This document shows positions 1 through 12,600 of a stretch of 64,000 nt of DNA, piece after piece. This DNA is from Andrena cerasifolii (taxonomy: Eukaryota > Arthropoda > Insecta > Hymenoptera > Andrenidae). The notes beneath the pieces were generated by a model. That model was not told the origin of the DNA, ran no database searches, and saw only the letters and a program-made list of their open reading frames with translations. The translations under genes and the position numbers were made by a program. The DNA lies in contig NC_135119.1 in assembly GCF_050908995.1 (NCBI RefSeq), positions 26,875,001 through 26,939,000 on the forward strand, in the 5' to 3' direction. Positions within the stretch are counted from its first letter, which is position 1, and each line of letters starts with the position of its first letter.

Positions 1-3000
1 AAATGAAAAAGAGACGCCTCCGCGGCAGGTGAAGCCGCTGGCCGCCTCTGTCGTGATAAAAACGCGTGTCAGCTCGTTGTACCTGCCTGTCTCTGTCATT
101 GGACCGTGGATCTTTCCTTAAATTCACTTGGCAGTTCACGGGGCGCGGGCTGCACACAGTAAAACGTCAAAAACACACGCGACTAACGCGAGGAGGACAG
201 GTCGAAGACCCTGCGACACTGAACGCTTCCCAAAGCCGTCGGCAGATGGCGCGCCGGCCGATTTACGAATTACCCACACGACGATTTACAATAAGCTACT
301 TTTAATGCCGTGCTCTTTGAACTCCGCACGCTGCGTAAACGTGTACCTTGCCCTTTGCGCGAAAGGGCAAGCGTCGCTTTTTTTAAATCGTCTCTTTCAA
401 TAATTCACTACCGCTGGGGATTGCATGAAATCGCTCGCGCAGATCACGTCCTATGGGTATCATAAACCACTCAATAGGAGCGAATGATGCATTTGATCTA
501 TCGTGCTTTGATGCTGGGATCTTGTACAGGGTGGCTCACGTAGATTGGACAGTTGGTTTATGTGCGTCATTTGACGAGGTGGAATAGTTATGAGTTACTT
601 TGAGACTGATACAAATCCCTGTCACTTGGAAAGGGTTATGGAATTTTGGATAATTCTTGGAGACTTCGGAGTGACTCGGAGAATGTATGCGAACCAATAG
701 GCGTCTTGCTTAAATCGACTGGTTGCGAGGTAAAGGAAATGCTAGACCACTCGGCCGATAACTAGAGTATTCAGGCTGGGCAACTTATGTGACTCAGCCT
801 GTACACTTGCACTTGACCTCTTGTCCAGTTCCATGCTCGCGCGGTTGGTTATTGATGCATGCAGATGATATCGTTTGATCGCATTGAGAGAAATGCATGA
901 TTGAGCGCACTGTGCTGGAAAGGCTCGTTCAGCCCATTCTCGTAATCGAATATCAAGTTGGAGGAGAAATAAACGCTCGTAAAGTCAATAAGAGTTCTCT
1001 AGCTTGGGGCATAGCTACGCCACGTGCATAAAGCGGTTAAGTCGCCCAATAACGTTGCAAAACAGAAACGCGTCCAGCATTGCATTTACAATTCTAACGC
1101 TCGCGATTCTAACAGGCACGGCGACATATTCGTAAAACGGTTCGACGCAGACCCACGACGGATCTGAATATCTAGTTGTCGAGCAAATATTTACTCCGAC
1201 ATTAGCATAAAAAATTCCTGCGTACACGGCGATCGCGATCGTATTCCCATTAGCTATGTGCCTCTGGTATCAGTGGAGAAAGTATAACACAATTTTGATA
1301 AAATTTGGTATAAGGAGAGGGACACATTTTCTTCGACTGATATTCGTATTCATGTACTAAATTTTATCAGAATTGAAAATTGATTAATTGGGCGGTGTCC
1401 CTACTAATAAATACACTTAATCCTAGAATACTAACATAGGGACAGACTTGGGCATAAATGAATTTTATTGAAATAAAAAATTATTCGTTATTCTCGAATA
1501 ACTATGTTTAATTCGCAATTCTTATTGGAAATTATTCGAATGAAAATTCAATCGGATACAAATTCATTCGGATAAAAATTTATTCGGATAATGTCTAACT
1601 CTGCATAGGGAATACAGCCGCTGAACTTTATATTTTCATATTTCCACTTTAAAAATATCATTAGATTCAATAAACGTGTACTTATTAATTTCTTTTGGAC
1701 TTAAAATAAATAATTTTGACTAGTTTGATTTTTAATAAAGTTAGTAAAAGAATACAAATATTACTTTTACAGCATGGGATACAGTACAAAAAATTTTAAG
1801 GTTGGTATTCCAAGGTTAAGTGCGTACCCCGTAGAATCATCGACGTAAACCAAGCAGCATCATTTGCCATTGGCAAGGGTATCGCGTTTTATTCTCAGGG
1901 CGCGATCAATACGAATACAGAATAGATGGAAGGAGGTCGTTATTTGGAATTGCGTTGCAACGGCATCGAACACGTGCTTTCTCCCGTGCGTGTCAGCGCG
2001 CCAGCTGTACCCCGTGCGAATCCGTCGATGTAATTCGTGCCTGTAATGCCTTAACGCGAAACTCCACTGGCACCACTCGAAACGATTGGCATTGACTATG
2101 TGGCAAACGCGTAATCGCCTCGCATTAACGGTGCATGAACTGAATGGGACTGGAGTCAGACTGACCGACAACATCGCCACAGAAACGTCGAACGCGTCGC
2201 ATTATACGAAGTGTCGGCAATGAAAATGTTTTCATTGCATTCCAGTGCTGTCGTCAAAAGGAGTCGAGTCAATATTCCGCCGTGCGGCTATAGTTAGTCA
2301 TTTATGAGGTACCACGGAGTTCAGATGGATTCGATTGATATTTCGACCTCGAGGAATCTTTAATCGCGGCTTCCCCTCCCCTTGATAACACTACCCGAGA
2401 GCTCTATCGATCGGCAAACATTTGGTAGCGATAGTCCAATCGCAAAGTTTAGCTACCTCGCTAACGGAAATGACAGTACAAACAGGTCTATATCCAATCG
2501 TAAAATTCAACTCGAGGACACCTGTGGGGAGTTATGGGAAATTGAAGAAGAAATGGATTAAACATATCGACGCCTCCAGTTCACTTATCGATCGCCGAAA
2601 CGACGAATGACGATAGTTCTTCATTTCCTCACTTATTCGTGAACGTAGAATATGGGAAAAAGGCGCGAATTACGAGACCTTATTCCAAATACAATCGTAC
2701 AATTACTTTTAAATACAGACAGAATAGAGTATAACCTTTTCGTCAGTGTTCACGCGGCTTGCTTATCTTTAATGCGACTTACCTAGATAGCTTACTCTAT
2801 GGAGTTTCGATGGTGCCCCGTTGCATGATCGATTACGCAGAACCGTGTCGCGATCGATCATCGATCGGACAGATTCCAGCAGCTTCTCACTCGTCGAGAA
2901 ATCCCTTGGATCCTGTACACCACATTACCTAAATGTCACTTTGAACGATCACCGTTAATAAGCACACACTTGTTTAAACTCCCGACGCGAGTGTAACTGG

Positions 3001-3581
3001 AACGACGACGGTGTCTCGAAATGCTGCACGTCGTGCGTTATCGATCGTGGAATACACGCGATCACGGTCTCCAGGCGGAGTTTCGCCGAATGTTTGTAAA
3101 CTACGGACCCTCTATTTGCCCCGAAGGCTCGACGAACACTGAGGCTAGAAACCCCCGGTGGTTCCACGAAACACCGTGGCCCATGCCATCCACGGACGTT
3201 TTTCGAGCTTTCCCAGCCGACCCGCTTGCTCCTGACCGAACGTTCGCACGCGCTTAACTGACAATGAAATGGTGCTTTGTAATTTCCAGGTCGTGTGCAC
3301 CTATCTATAGTGCACGAAATGGAGATCTCCCAAGGACGTGACAACTACAGGCCATTCGTAATTTTGTGTAATTCGCGCTACTCGCAACTGGGGTTATTAA
3401 TACGCGGATGAAACGAGAGCCCGGGAAACCATTCTGGAAACCGGAAATTGCCCTAGAGCCCCACTCCACTCACGAACTCAAATTACCATTTCAGTGGCAG
3501 AATGTCTCGTGATATAATATCGATTACTATTTTTTTTTCAATTGTGAAATCTATACAAATTAAAAGTGTTATAAGTGTTTC
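1..3581. other. Non-coding stretch, no gene seen
   Basis: Reading both strands I find no open frame with recognisable domains or a convincing exon chain. The DNA is mixed AT/GC with a CpG-rich part around 2800-3300. A short array of roughly 16-base units ending in ATTCGGATA lies at about 1541-1590. It may be intergenic DNA, or hold upstream untranslated exons or regulatory DNA of the intersectin gene, but nothing in the sequence decides this. Confidence 0.5.
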
Positions 3582-4268
3582 AGGGGTAATGCCACTGTAG
3601 AGCTCGGAAAGGCAGCCTGATTTTCAGAGTTTTTTATGCGAGTGTAGTGAATGGAATACAAAATTTAAAAAAAAAAAAATTAATACAGAATGGCGGCGCC
3701 ACAGCTCAACAAAAGAAGCTGCTTCTGAAAAACAGTGTTCCGCGGCCGGAAAGATTTCTCCTTCAATTCTTGACCTAGAACAGAAAACCAAAAATGTTTA
3801 AGTTCTATATAAGACTATCTCGGAAAGTACACGGGGAAACTAAAAAATACTGCTTTTTGTAAGAATAGTGCGTGATTGAACAAAACGTTTCAACATTTTC
3901 GAGGTTGTGGCAGTTCCGGGTTTTGTTCAATCACGCACCATTCTTACAAAAATCAGAATTTTTTTATTTCCTCGTGTACTTCCCGAGGTAATCTTATACA
4001 GAACTAAAAAAAAATCTGTTTTTTGCTCTAGGTCAAAAATTGAAGGAGAAATCTTTCCGGCCGTGGAACACTGTTTTTCAGAAGAAGCTTCTTTAGTTGA
4101 GCTGTGGCGCCACCATTTGGTGTTAAAAAAATTTTAAAAATTGTGATCATACTTCAAGGTATGTACAATAAAGGCCTTCGAACAAATTTTGTATTTCATT
4201 CACTATACTCGCATAAGAAATTCTGAAAATCAGGCTGCCTTTCCGAGCTCTACAGTGGCGTTACCCCT
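3582..4268. repeat. Near-complete palindrome (foldback element)
   Basis: The left half (3582-3887) is repeated in inverted orientation in the right half (about 3920-4268). The outer ends read AGGGGTAATGCCACTGTAG and CTACAGTGGCGTTACCCCTT. The inner arms meet at TGCGTGATTGAACAAAAC and GTTTTGTTCAATCACGCA, leaving a loop of about 30 bases. Arms differ by scattered substitutions and small indels, so the element is not brand new. I could not read a clear target-site duplication. It has no transposase frame, so it is best called a non-autonomous foldback or MITE-like element. Confidence 0.85.
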
Positions 4269-4620
4269 TAAATGAAATTTAATTATAATTAATTGCATAT
4301 TAGCAACAAGTTTCTCATATTTTTTTCGAAATTCGTAGAAATTTTAACAATTCTCAGATGAATGAAACGCGAGTGGATAAAAGAAAATACGTGGGCTCGT
4401 ATTGGCTGAAAGAAATGGGAAGGCAGTTGGGTCAAGAAAGACCCGAGGACCATGTGTGAGGTTAAACGCGTAATAACTAAACTTCCTTTATATTATCTGC
4501 TTATTTCAAATTAATATCCTAGAATAAGAAGGAATATGAAACGAAGATTGCGCGAGTGGGTATATTTCGGGTAACACTCGTGGAATATTCGATAATTGAA
4601 GCTACTCGGGTCACGCGTGG

Positions 4621-5350
4621 GTACGTGTCCACTTGACAGAACTCGCGCAAGTTACTCTCGATAGTTTCTCTCCAATTATGTGTCCACTTGAGAGCAATTT
4701 TGAAAATTTTTACTCTCAAGTAGGCGATAGAAAACTCGCCGAGAGGTTACTATCCGATAGAACTCTCAGACCCGTGTCCACTAGAAATTGGTCTGCGCCT
4801 ACTCTCTGCAGTTTCTCTCAGTTTCTTTTAAGCTACGAACGAAATGACGCCGTGATTATGCATGTGCAAAAAGTTAGTGCTTTGATTATTGCTTATAACA
4901 TTTAAAAAAAAAAAGAAAGAAGCAACGTAGAAAGAGAAATTGCTGGGTGTATGAAATGAAATAGTTATATATTTTGAGTTGGTTACAATAAATGGCGTAC
5001 ATAAAATGTGTCTCGCCACACGCAGACTGCCTCGATCGCGCAGTTCTCCCGGCTAACTGCCTAACAGCACTTCTCTGGCAACGCCGTGTCTGCCGCGACG
5101 CGAGCCTACTACATAACCTAAAAGACCTACTCTCGCGACAGCACTGGCAGAATACGAACCTGGTTCGTATTTCGGAAGCAACTGTCGGATAGTAATATTA
5201 TTATGTATCCACTCGAGAGCAAGTTGCAACGCGTCCGCTGTCTGAGAGTTGAACGTCGCTCTCCGACAGTCACTCTCGGACGTAGTGCCCACTTGCGAGA
5301 AATACTCTCGAGATCTTCTCGCGCGAGTTCACTCTCAAGTGGACACGTAC
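4621..5350. repeat. Inverted-repeat element with GTACGTGTCCACTTG ends
   Basis: The left end (4621 onward, GTACGTGTCCACTTGACAGA) is matched in inverted form by the right end (CTCAAGTGGACACGTAC, closing at 5350). The first 50 or so bases of each end correspond with mismatches. The interior carries many degenerate copies of ACTCTCG and TGTCCACTyGAGAG in both orientations. No coding capacity is seen and no target duplication could be read. It looks like a decayed non-autonomous DNA transposon. Confidence 0.7.
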
Positions 5351-6606
5351 CTTTAGAGCACATAGGATATATGCTCTAAGGATGTCACCAGGTATCGAAG
5401 TACCCGGTTCGAATCGATAGCGCTACTCATCGCCGTGCAAAAGTAGTGCATTTCAATTGTCGCGCTTGGCGTCACTGCTACAGCCTTTCGATAAGCGATT
5501 TCCATCCTTGCGAATATCGATCAATCGATAGAACGATTCCGCCCCACTGTCATGCCTACGATTCTCGTCGATTCTCGAAATTTCGATACGCGTACTTCCT
5601 GTCTCTACCAACCTTCAATTGGACTTTTACCCTAACGAATAACCCACAACTTTCTCGGACGAAAAATCGCCGTAATAAGGACTGGTTAAGTTAATTACTG
5701 AATAAGAGCCGTCAAAAACGTTTCCGTTTTTAATCTGACTTTCGATTGGCCTAAATATAAGGTGACTGTCTTATTATCCTATTAGGCGAATTTATTCTTT
5801 AATTCCCATTGTGAGCTGCAATGACTAAAGGGGACTAACTAATCGGGGAGGCCGACATCAGACAAAAAATTATTTAGCATTAGCCTGGAGCCGCTATTAC
5901 TTTCATGGTATTACAATAAAAGGGCAATGTACTAGAAAATTGATTCACCGTGTGCTTTTGCTGTCTCAATACACTATTACAAAACCGTCGGGCGTGAATT
6001 ATTACGAGGCGTAGAAAGTTTGAACCGAGGGGTTGCGGAAGTGGCGATCTCTGCCGAAGATCAGCGAAACAGTTTCGGGCGAGCTATCGATTCCCGCCGA
6101 AGATTCCCGGAAACAGCCGAGGTCGCGAAAGTGACGTATGTACGTCAGTCAGTGTGGGCCGACCCGCGTATTGTCGGTGGACTTGTGAGATTTCGCGGAA
6201 TCGTTTTCTCGGCAGTGGATCGCTAACGTCGGGACGGGCGATCATGAATTTCCGTTGGTAAAATCGCAGAGAGGCTCGCGAGCAAGGGAACCGGCCCGCT
6301 GTCGCGTGTTCCCGTATAAACAGGCGTGGGAATAATTTCTAACTCCCTGTACGTGTGCGCCAGGGCCCCGATCAATCTTCAAGTTCACGACCCCGCGCTT
6401 ATTCGGTTAATTGGATTTGGCCGTGATTGAATCCACGCTAAATTGATAGCGTCCCGACAATACTTCTCTCGTGAGGTGCGTTATCGCGGGCCACCTCGGC
6501 TGGAATCGATCACCATCACCTAACCTTGAAATCGCAGAACCTCCCCCGCGACTTTCCCCCGTGGAGGGTCACCGCCGTGAGTTATGAGATTCACCTTTTC
6601 TTGCAG
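5351..6606. other. Non-coding stretch upstream of intersectin
   Basis: No coding exon is supported here. The segment becomes CpG-rich from about 5990. A splice-acceptor-like tract ending TTTTCTTGCAG at 6606 precedes the first coding exon of intersectin, so at least one untranslated upstream exon is expected, and this segment may be promoter or first-intron DNA. Confidence 0.4.
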
Positions 6607-6640
6607 ATTCCACACGGTGGTCACCTACGGGTGAACAGAG

Positions 6641-9600
6641 ATGGCCACCCCGCAAACGCCGGGTAAGTCGCCCTCTCCTTTCGCGCGAGGTATTGACAAC
6701 CACGTTCTAGTCGATCTGTCATGTTGACAGTAACTGTCCGTGTGGGATAGAAGGTGGCCGTTGATGATTTCTGGTTCGGTGGATTTTGTCGCGTGAATCG
6801 TAACCTGCTTTACGGAGAAGGAGGCTTCCATTCAGAATGGAGCACCCGATTCAGCGCTTTGAAAAGGCAAAGGGAAAAGATCTCGATTGTTCTAGGTATG
6901 GATCCCTGGGCGATCCAACCCAGGGAACGCGCGAGGTACAGGCAGCAGTTCGAGTCGCTGATGCCGATCAATGGCGTTGTCACCGGAGAGCAGGCGAAAC
7001 AGTTTCTACTTCAGTCCCAGCTTCCGCCTGTTGTTCTTGGACAGATATGGTAATAATGGGTTCTTGCTTCGACCTTTGGCTCCTCTGTAAGTGTTGTATT
7101 CACAATATGCCTGTCCTTGTACAGGAGTTTGTCGGATACGGACTCGGATGGCAAGATGGATATAAATGAATTTAGTATCGCCTGTAAATTAATCAATTTA
7201 AAGCTGCGCGGCTTCGAGATACCCAAAGCGCTACCACCAGCTTTGGTGCAGAGTTTAAAGTCACTTTCCGCTAGTAAGTATAAAGATGAGATAGAGAATA
7301 AAGGTGGTTGTTTTAAACGGCGATTGTAATCTGCTTTTTTAACGTTGCTTATGTTCAGGTGATAATAACGCGACAGGTATGAGTAATGGGGCTGCCAATA
7401 TTCCGCAACAAAACAATGTTGCTTCTTTAGTCAATTTAACTGGACCGCCGCCGGCGCAACCTTTAATCGGTGGCATGCCCATAGCTGGATCCATTCCCCG
7501 CCCTCTTATAGGTCCTCCGCCTTCCAACGGGCCGCATCATGGACACGGGATTAGATCTGCTTCGCCAATGACTTTACCAGGTAATTAAGCTAAGGGCCCT
7601 TGGATGGTTCAAATATGCGCATCGCGAGAAGAATATAAACTTTCGTGGGACTCGCCTAGACGTTTACACTGACATTGAGTTTAACTATATCTCACAACAA
7701 TTACATTCGTGTCTTAAATAACTTTACGATTGATATACTCGGCGACGATTATGTATAACATTGCCAGGAGCACGTTTCTCTGTCATTGTCTTTCTATTAT
7801 TATTGCCCACAATGGTTATTCCGATTGAAAAACATCTGAACTAACGAGCAGCATTATTTAGCATTACTTTACTTATGCATCATACTACACAGCATCACGA
7901 CAAAGTAGACAGAATGTGGCTGCCACTACACACGCCACAACTCACACAGCGTCAAAGCCTCCTGCTCGACCTGCACCACCCACCGTGGGTATGTTACAAA
8001 AACTGGATCGTTTTTGTATTAATGATTATCTCTGGATATTGCTCTATTCTACCTTCAAAGCATATTTCTTTCTCACTGAATGGTTTAATTAGCATATGTA
8101 CTATGAAGCGCCATGGTAAACGCCTTGATATTCTGAATGCGGAGGCTCATTTTTGCATGAGAGACGTGTTGCAGTATTTTGACTAATTACGTTTGTTGCG
8201 TTGTATTTAATCTGTCTTCGATCGAAGCTGCGAATCAGTGGTAATTTTTAAAAGATTTTACTGATTACTGAAACAGAATATGGTAGAAAATACGATATAG
8301 CGAGAACACAGACACACATAATTATCACACACATGATATTGTTGAAACGAATTGCATTACATTTTACACACATATGTATTTACTCTTTCATGCTTTATGT
8401 CCGTGTTCACCTAACTTTACGAATATATTGTTGCATATGATATTTTATAAGTGAGATTTATTATCAGTGTTGACTGTTGTACATATTTCTTCTAATTTAA
8501 AAATGTGTATTTTTATATAATCAGTGTTGCAATGGCTTGGTCTGTCGTCCGCACACGTATCTACTCATATTTTACGTTGCTATTTCTCTTATATGCCCAC
8601 CCACACCTATACGACATTCATACAATAATATAATATTTGTGCTGCGAAAAAAGGAATCGTGCCTTCTACAAGTACTACTACTACTACCACCACTACTGCT
8701 ACCACTACTCCTAGTGGTGGTCCTCCTCAAAGACCTGCACCACCCACAAATCTTGGTATGTTTGAAAGCAGAAAAGAGACTTGAACGTTCCCTTCCGAGT
8801 ATAATAGATGAGACCAGCATGTAAACTTAGATGATGTTTCCTCGTATTTAGAATTCAATTTCAGAACAAAGAAATGATTCCTTTTTGTAGTGTACATCAT
8901 TACAACAAATATCCTTACGTTGAACGAGGTCATTCCACTGCATCTCGCGTATACATATATGTAACTGTAAATCAATGTTTCCATTCGTTGCGAAGCTTCT
9001 TTTTAACTGTCGCTTGAATTTGTGTTAGCTTCTTTCTTATAGATTATTATTTTCACTTCGCTAATTGTATCTTTACATTAGTTTGCACAGTAATTTATGA
9101 AGTGATCTTCGAGTAGCTTAACAGTGTCTATGAATAGCTAATATGTAATTTCAGGGCCAAATTTCGCACCGGTCACCGCTATTCCACCGCCGAAACCATC
9201 ACCACCTTCGTTTCCCAATAGCCCTGTTGCAGCTGGAATTTCACCGGTGAAGATTCCACCCGCGCCTTCTGCGGCAGTCATTCCACCAGTTCAACCAATG
9301 ACTACTTCCGCCATAGGTAAAGCTACATGTTTTCTGTTACCTAATCTTACTTATTTTCATCTCCTCCAGTTTTACTTTACTATACAGACAGGTTTAAAGT
9401 AGATGGTTCGTCAAGTTGTTATATTCTATTCTTTTCTTTACAGATTTACTTGATTTTGAGTTACTATCAGGTACATTTAATGCGTTGACAAATGAATTCT
9501 GTAGAAAGAACTGAGATCCCTTATATCTCTGGCTTGAAATTCTAATACACGTAACCCATATGAAATTGTGCTACTTTGTAGTAATAGTAGGTGTGCAAAC

Positions 9601-12600
9601 TATGTAGACAATCATATTCTACTGATAGAATATTAACTAATTTCGTTGATTTGAGTAGGCAATGGAAGTATTTTATTAAAGCGACTAACTTCGAACTTAC
9701 ACGATTCCTAATGCTGTTTGGTTATAACTGCAAACTCTTAATACACTTGAATAAGTAGTACTTGTAATGCAAATTCCCTCTTTTAAACAGGTATGTCTGC
9801 TGTAGCGCCAATCGCACCCATAAATACGAATCCAACTCCAATTGCTGCATTCGGCATGGGCCAAACGATGCCGATGCAACCATTATGTACTAGTATGGGT
9901 GCTCCGATCACAGGTGTTTCTACTATGGCAGCCTCTGTTGCCCCAACTGGTATGTACAGTGTCGAACAGTGTCGCTTGGAGTTGCAACATGTTATTCTTC
10001 TAAGGTGGCTATGTATTCTTACAGGAACTGGTGTAATATCATCTCCTCCAGGTTTAACATTAGTGTCGGCGACTGCGACAAATGGTGGTTTGGTGAACGG
10101 TGTAATCGCTCAGACGCCAGTGTCTACAAACACGCCGTTGAGTACAACAGCGCGTCCACCAAGCATAGATAGAGTGGGTTCGGTCGATTCCCAACATAGT
10201 CAACATTCAATTGGTTCTCCGCAGTCTATAGAATGGGCTGTGCCCCATCAAACGAAACTAAAATACACTCAGGTGTTTAATACTTGGGACAGGACACGAA
10301 CTGGCTACTTATCCGGTCTCCAGGCCAGGAATATTATGGTGCAATCGCAGTTGCCTCAAAAAGTATTAGCACAGATATGGTAAAATGACAATCGTATACG
10401 TTAGATAATGACTTTCGAAGCAATGATTCTTAGCATTTCTATAGAACCTAATTGCATTATTAGGACGGTAGCAGATATGGATTCGGATGGTCGTTTGAGC
10501 TGCGACGAGTTTGTAGTAGCCATGCATTTATGTGATTTAGCTAAGACTGGCGAAAACATACCCAGCACCCTTCCAATAGAACTCATCCCACCGGCCTTCA
10601 GACGCCAGCGACAGAGTAGTCTGACGCTTTCGCAGAGCGGAGCGGAAAATATAGATCCATTAGCTGGTATGCCGCAGGTAAGTTTCACTTTAATAAGTCT
10701 CCACTTGGACACATACATTACGCATTTGGAAATTACATTGTTTGCAGTCATCCTTTGAAGACAAACGTAAAGAGAACTTTGAGAAGGGTCAAGCAGAGTT
10801 GGAGCGTAGACGCAAAGCTCTGTTAGAAATTCAGCGTAAGGAGCAAGAAGAGCGTGAGCGAAAGGAGAGGGAGGAAGCAGATAAACAAGAGAAAATCAGG
10901 CGAGTAAATCTTGCTTGTAGGGTTTGTCGGGTTTTAAAAATGTTTTTTTTTTTATTATAAATTTGTAAAATTCGAAAACCGGGTTTTAAATTTAAAAAAA
11001 AAACGGTTTTATATACTAGAATTAATATGTAAAAATGAATTAATTATTTAATTAAAAACATTAACATTTTCACTTGAAATCGTCTCGGGCACAAGCATAT
11101 TGCAGTAAAACTAATCTTCATTAGTTCGTATTTTCGGAAGAAAAATATTAAACGAAATAAAGATTTATTATTTATATTTTGTACGGATTTTACTTATTTT
11201 AGTCTTTTTTTCATTTGGTTTTATACGCAGTGTATTTTATGGTGTTATATTTGTGTAGATATGAATATTAAATGAACTAAAAAATTGTACGGATTTGTAC
11301 GGATTTTACTTATTTTAATCTTTTTTATTTATTTGGTTTTGTATAGATAGAGTATATTTTATTGTGTTATACTTTTGTAATTCTATAAATATTAAAAAAA
11401 ACTGAACATTTTTAAAATAAGTACAAATATTTATTTTCTATTTTAATAATATTTTTTGCGAAAATTCAAAAACCGGTATAACCGGTTTTTTGTGAATAGT
11501 CGAATTCGAAAACCGGTTTTTTCAAAAGTCGATTTTTGCATAAACCATACAGTTGCTTTGCGTCAATACGCTTCATATTAATGAAGAATGTTCTTATACA
11601 GGCTGGAGCAAGAAAGACGTAGACAAGCAGAAATCGAGAAGCAGATGCAGAAGCAGAAGGAAATCGAACAGGAGAAAGAAGAACAACGAAAACGAGTTCA
11701 AGAGCAAAGGGAAGCAGCACGAAAGTAAGTCGACTTTGTCATGTAGGATAATAAAACTTCCAGTTACAAAATCCTGAAAGCTCGTAACAATACTGCTCTG
11801 CTCCGCAGAGAAATGGAGAGGCAACGGCAATTAGAATGGGAGAACCAGAAATCCCAGGAGCTTCAAGCTCAGAGGCAGAAGGAGCAAGATGTGCTGCTTA
11901 AATTAAAGGCAAAGAATCAAACTTTAACCATCGAGCTTGGGACACTCGTAAGTATTACAGTTGCCACTAAAGTGGCCAGGCCTTACATACACCAATCTCA
12001 TATAATTTGTGCAGAACGATAAAGTGAAGGAGCTGTCGCAAAAGATTTGTGACACTCGGGTGGGCGTATCCGGCGTTAAAACGACAATTGATGGAATGCG
12101 ATCAACGCGCGATGCGCAGCTACAGGAGATGGCCGCTTTGAAGAACAAACTTCGAGAGCAGAACCAAAGATTGTTGACTTTAAGTCAAGAGAAAGCTCGT
12201 ATCGAGGCAAAGAATAAGATGAACACGGCTATGGAGTCCGCAGGACAGGAAGCTATCAAAATGGCATTTGACAACAAGCAGATCACCTTGAAACAAATGA
12301 GGGATAAGATTGCTGATTTACAGGAACAGGTATACATAAACACATCGAAGTAAACCTCTTTGTTTATGGCATGTTTAAGATACTGTACGTTAGTTATTTA
12401 ATACCTTACATCGATAGATTGACGCTAGAGTGGCTGACATAGAAAATAACAATGGCCAGCTTCAAGATATTAAGACCCAGATGATGAATTTAGCGGCTGA
12501 CTGTAAGAATCTGTACGTCACATTCGAGGATAGGAGATTGAAGGTGTTAGAAATTAGGGCAGGTGCTGGTACTGGTGTTACTACTGACTACACATCAGCG

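Noticed and set aside
9950..10024. Continuous reading from the exon at 9791 into the exon at 10025
   Set aside because: The 75-base gap has a good donor (G|GTATGT) and acceptor (TTCTTACAG) and happens to be divisible by three without a stop, so it is most likely an intron; retention is possible but not shown.
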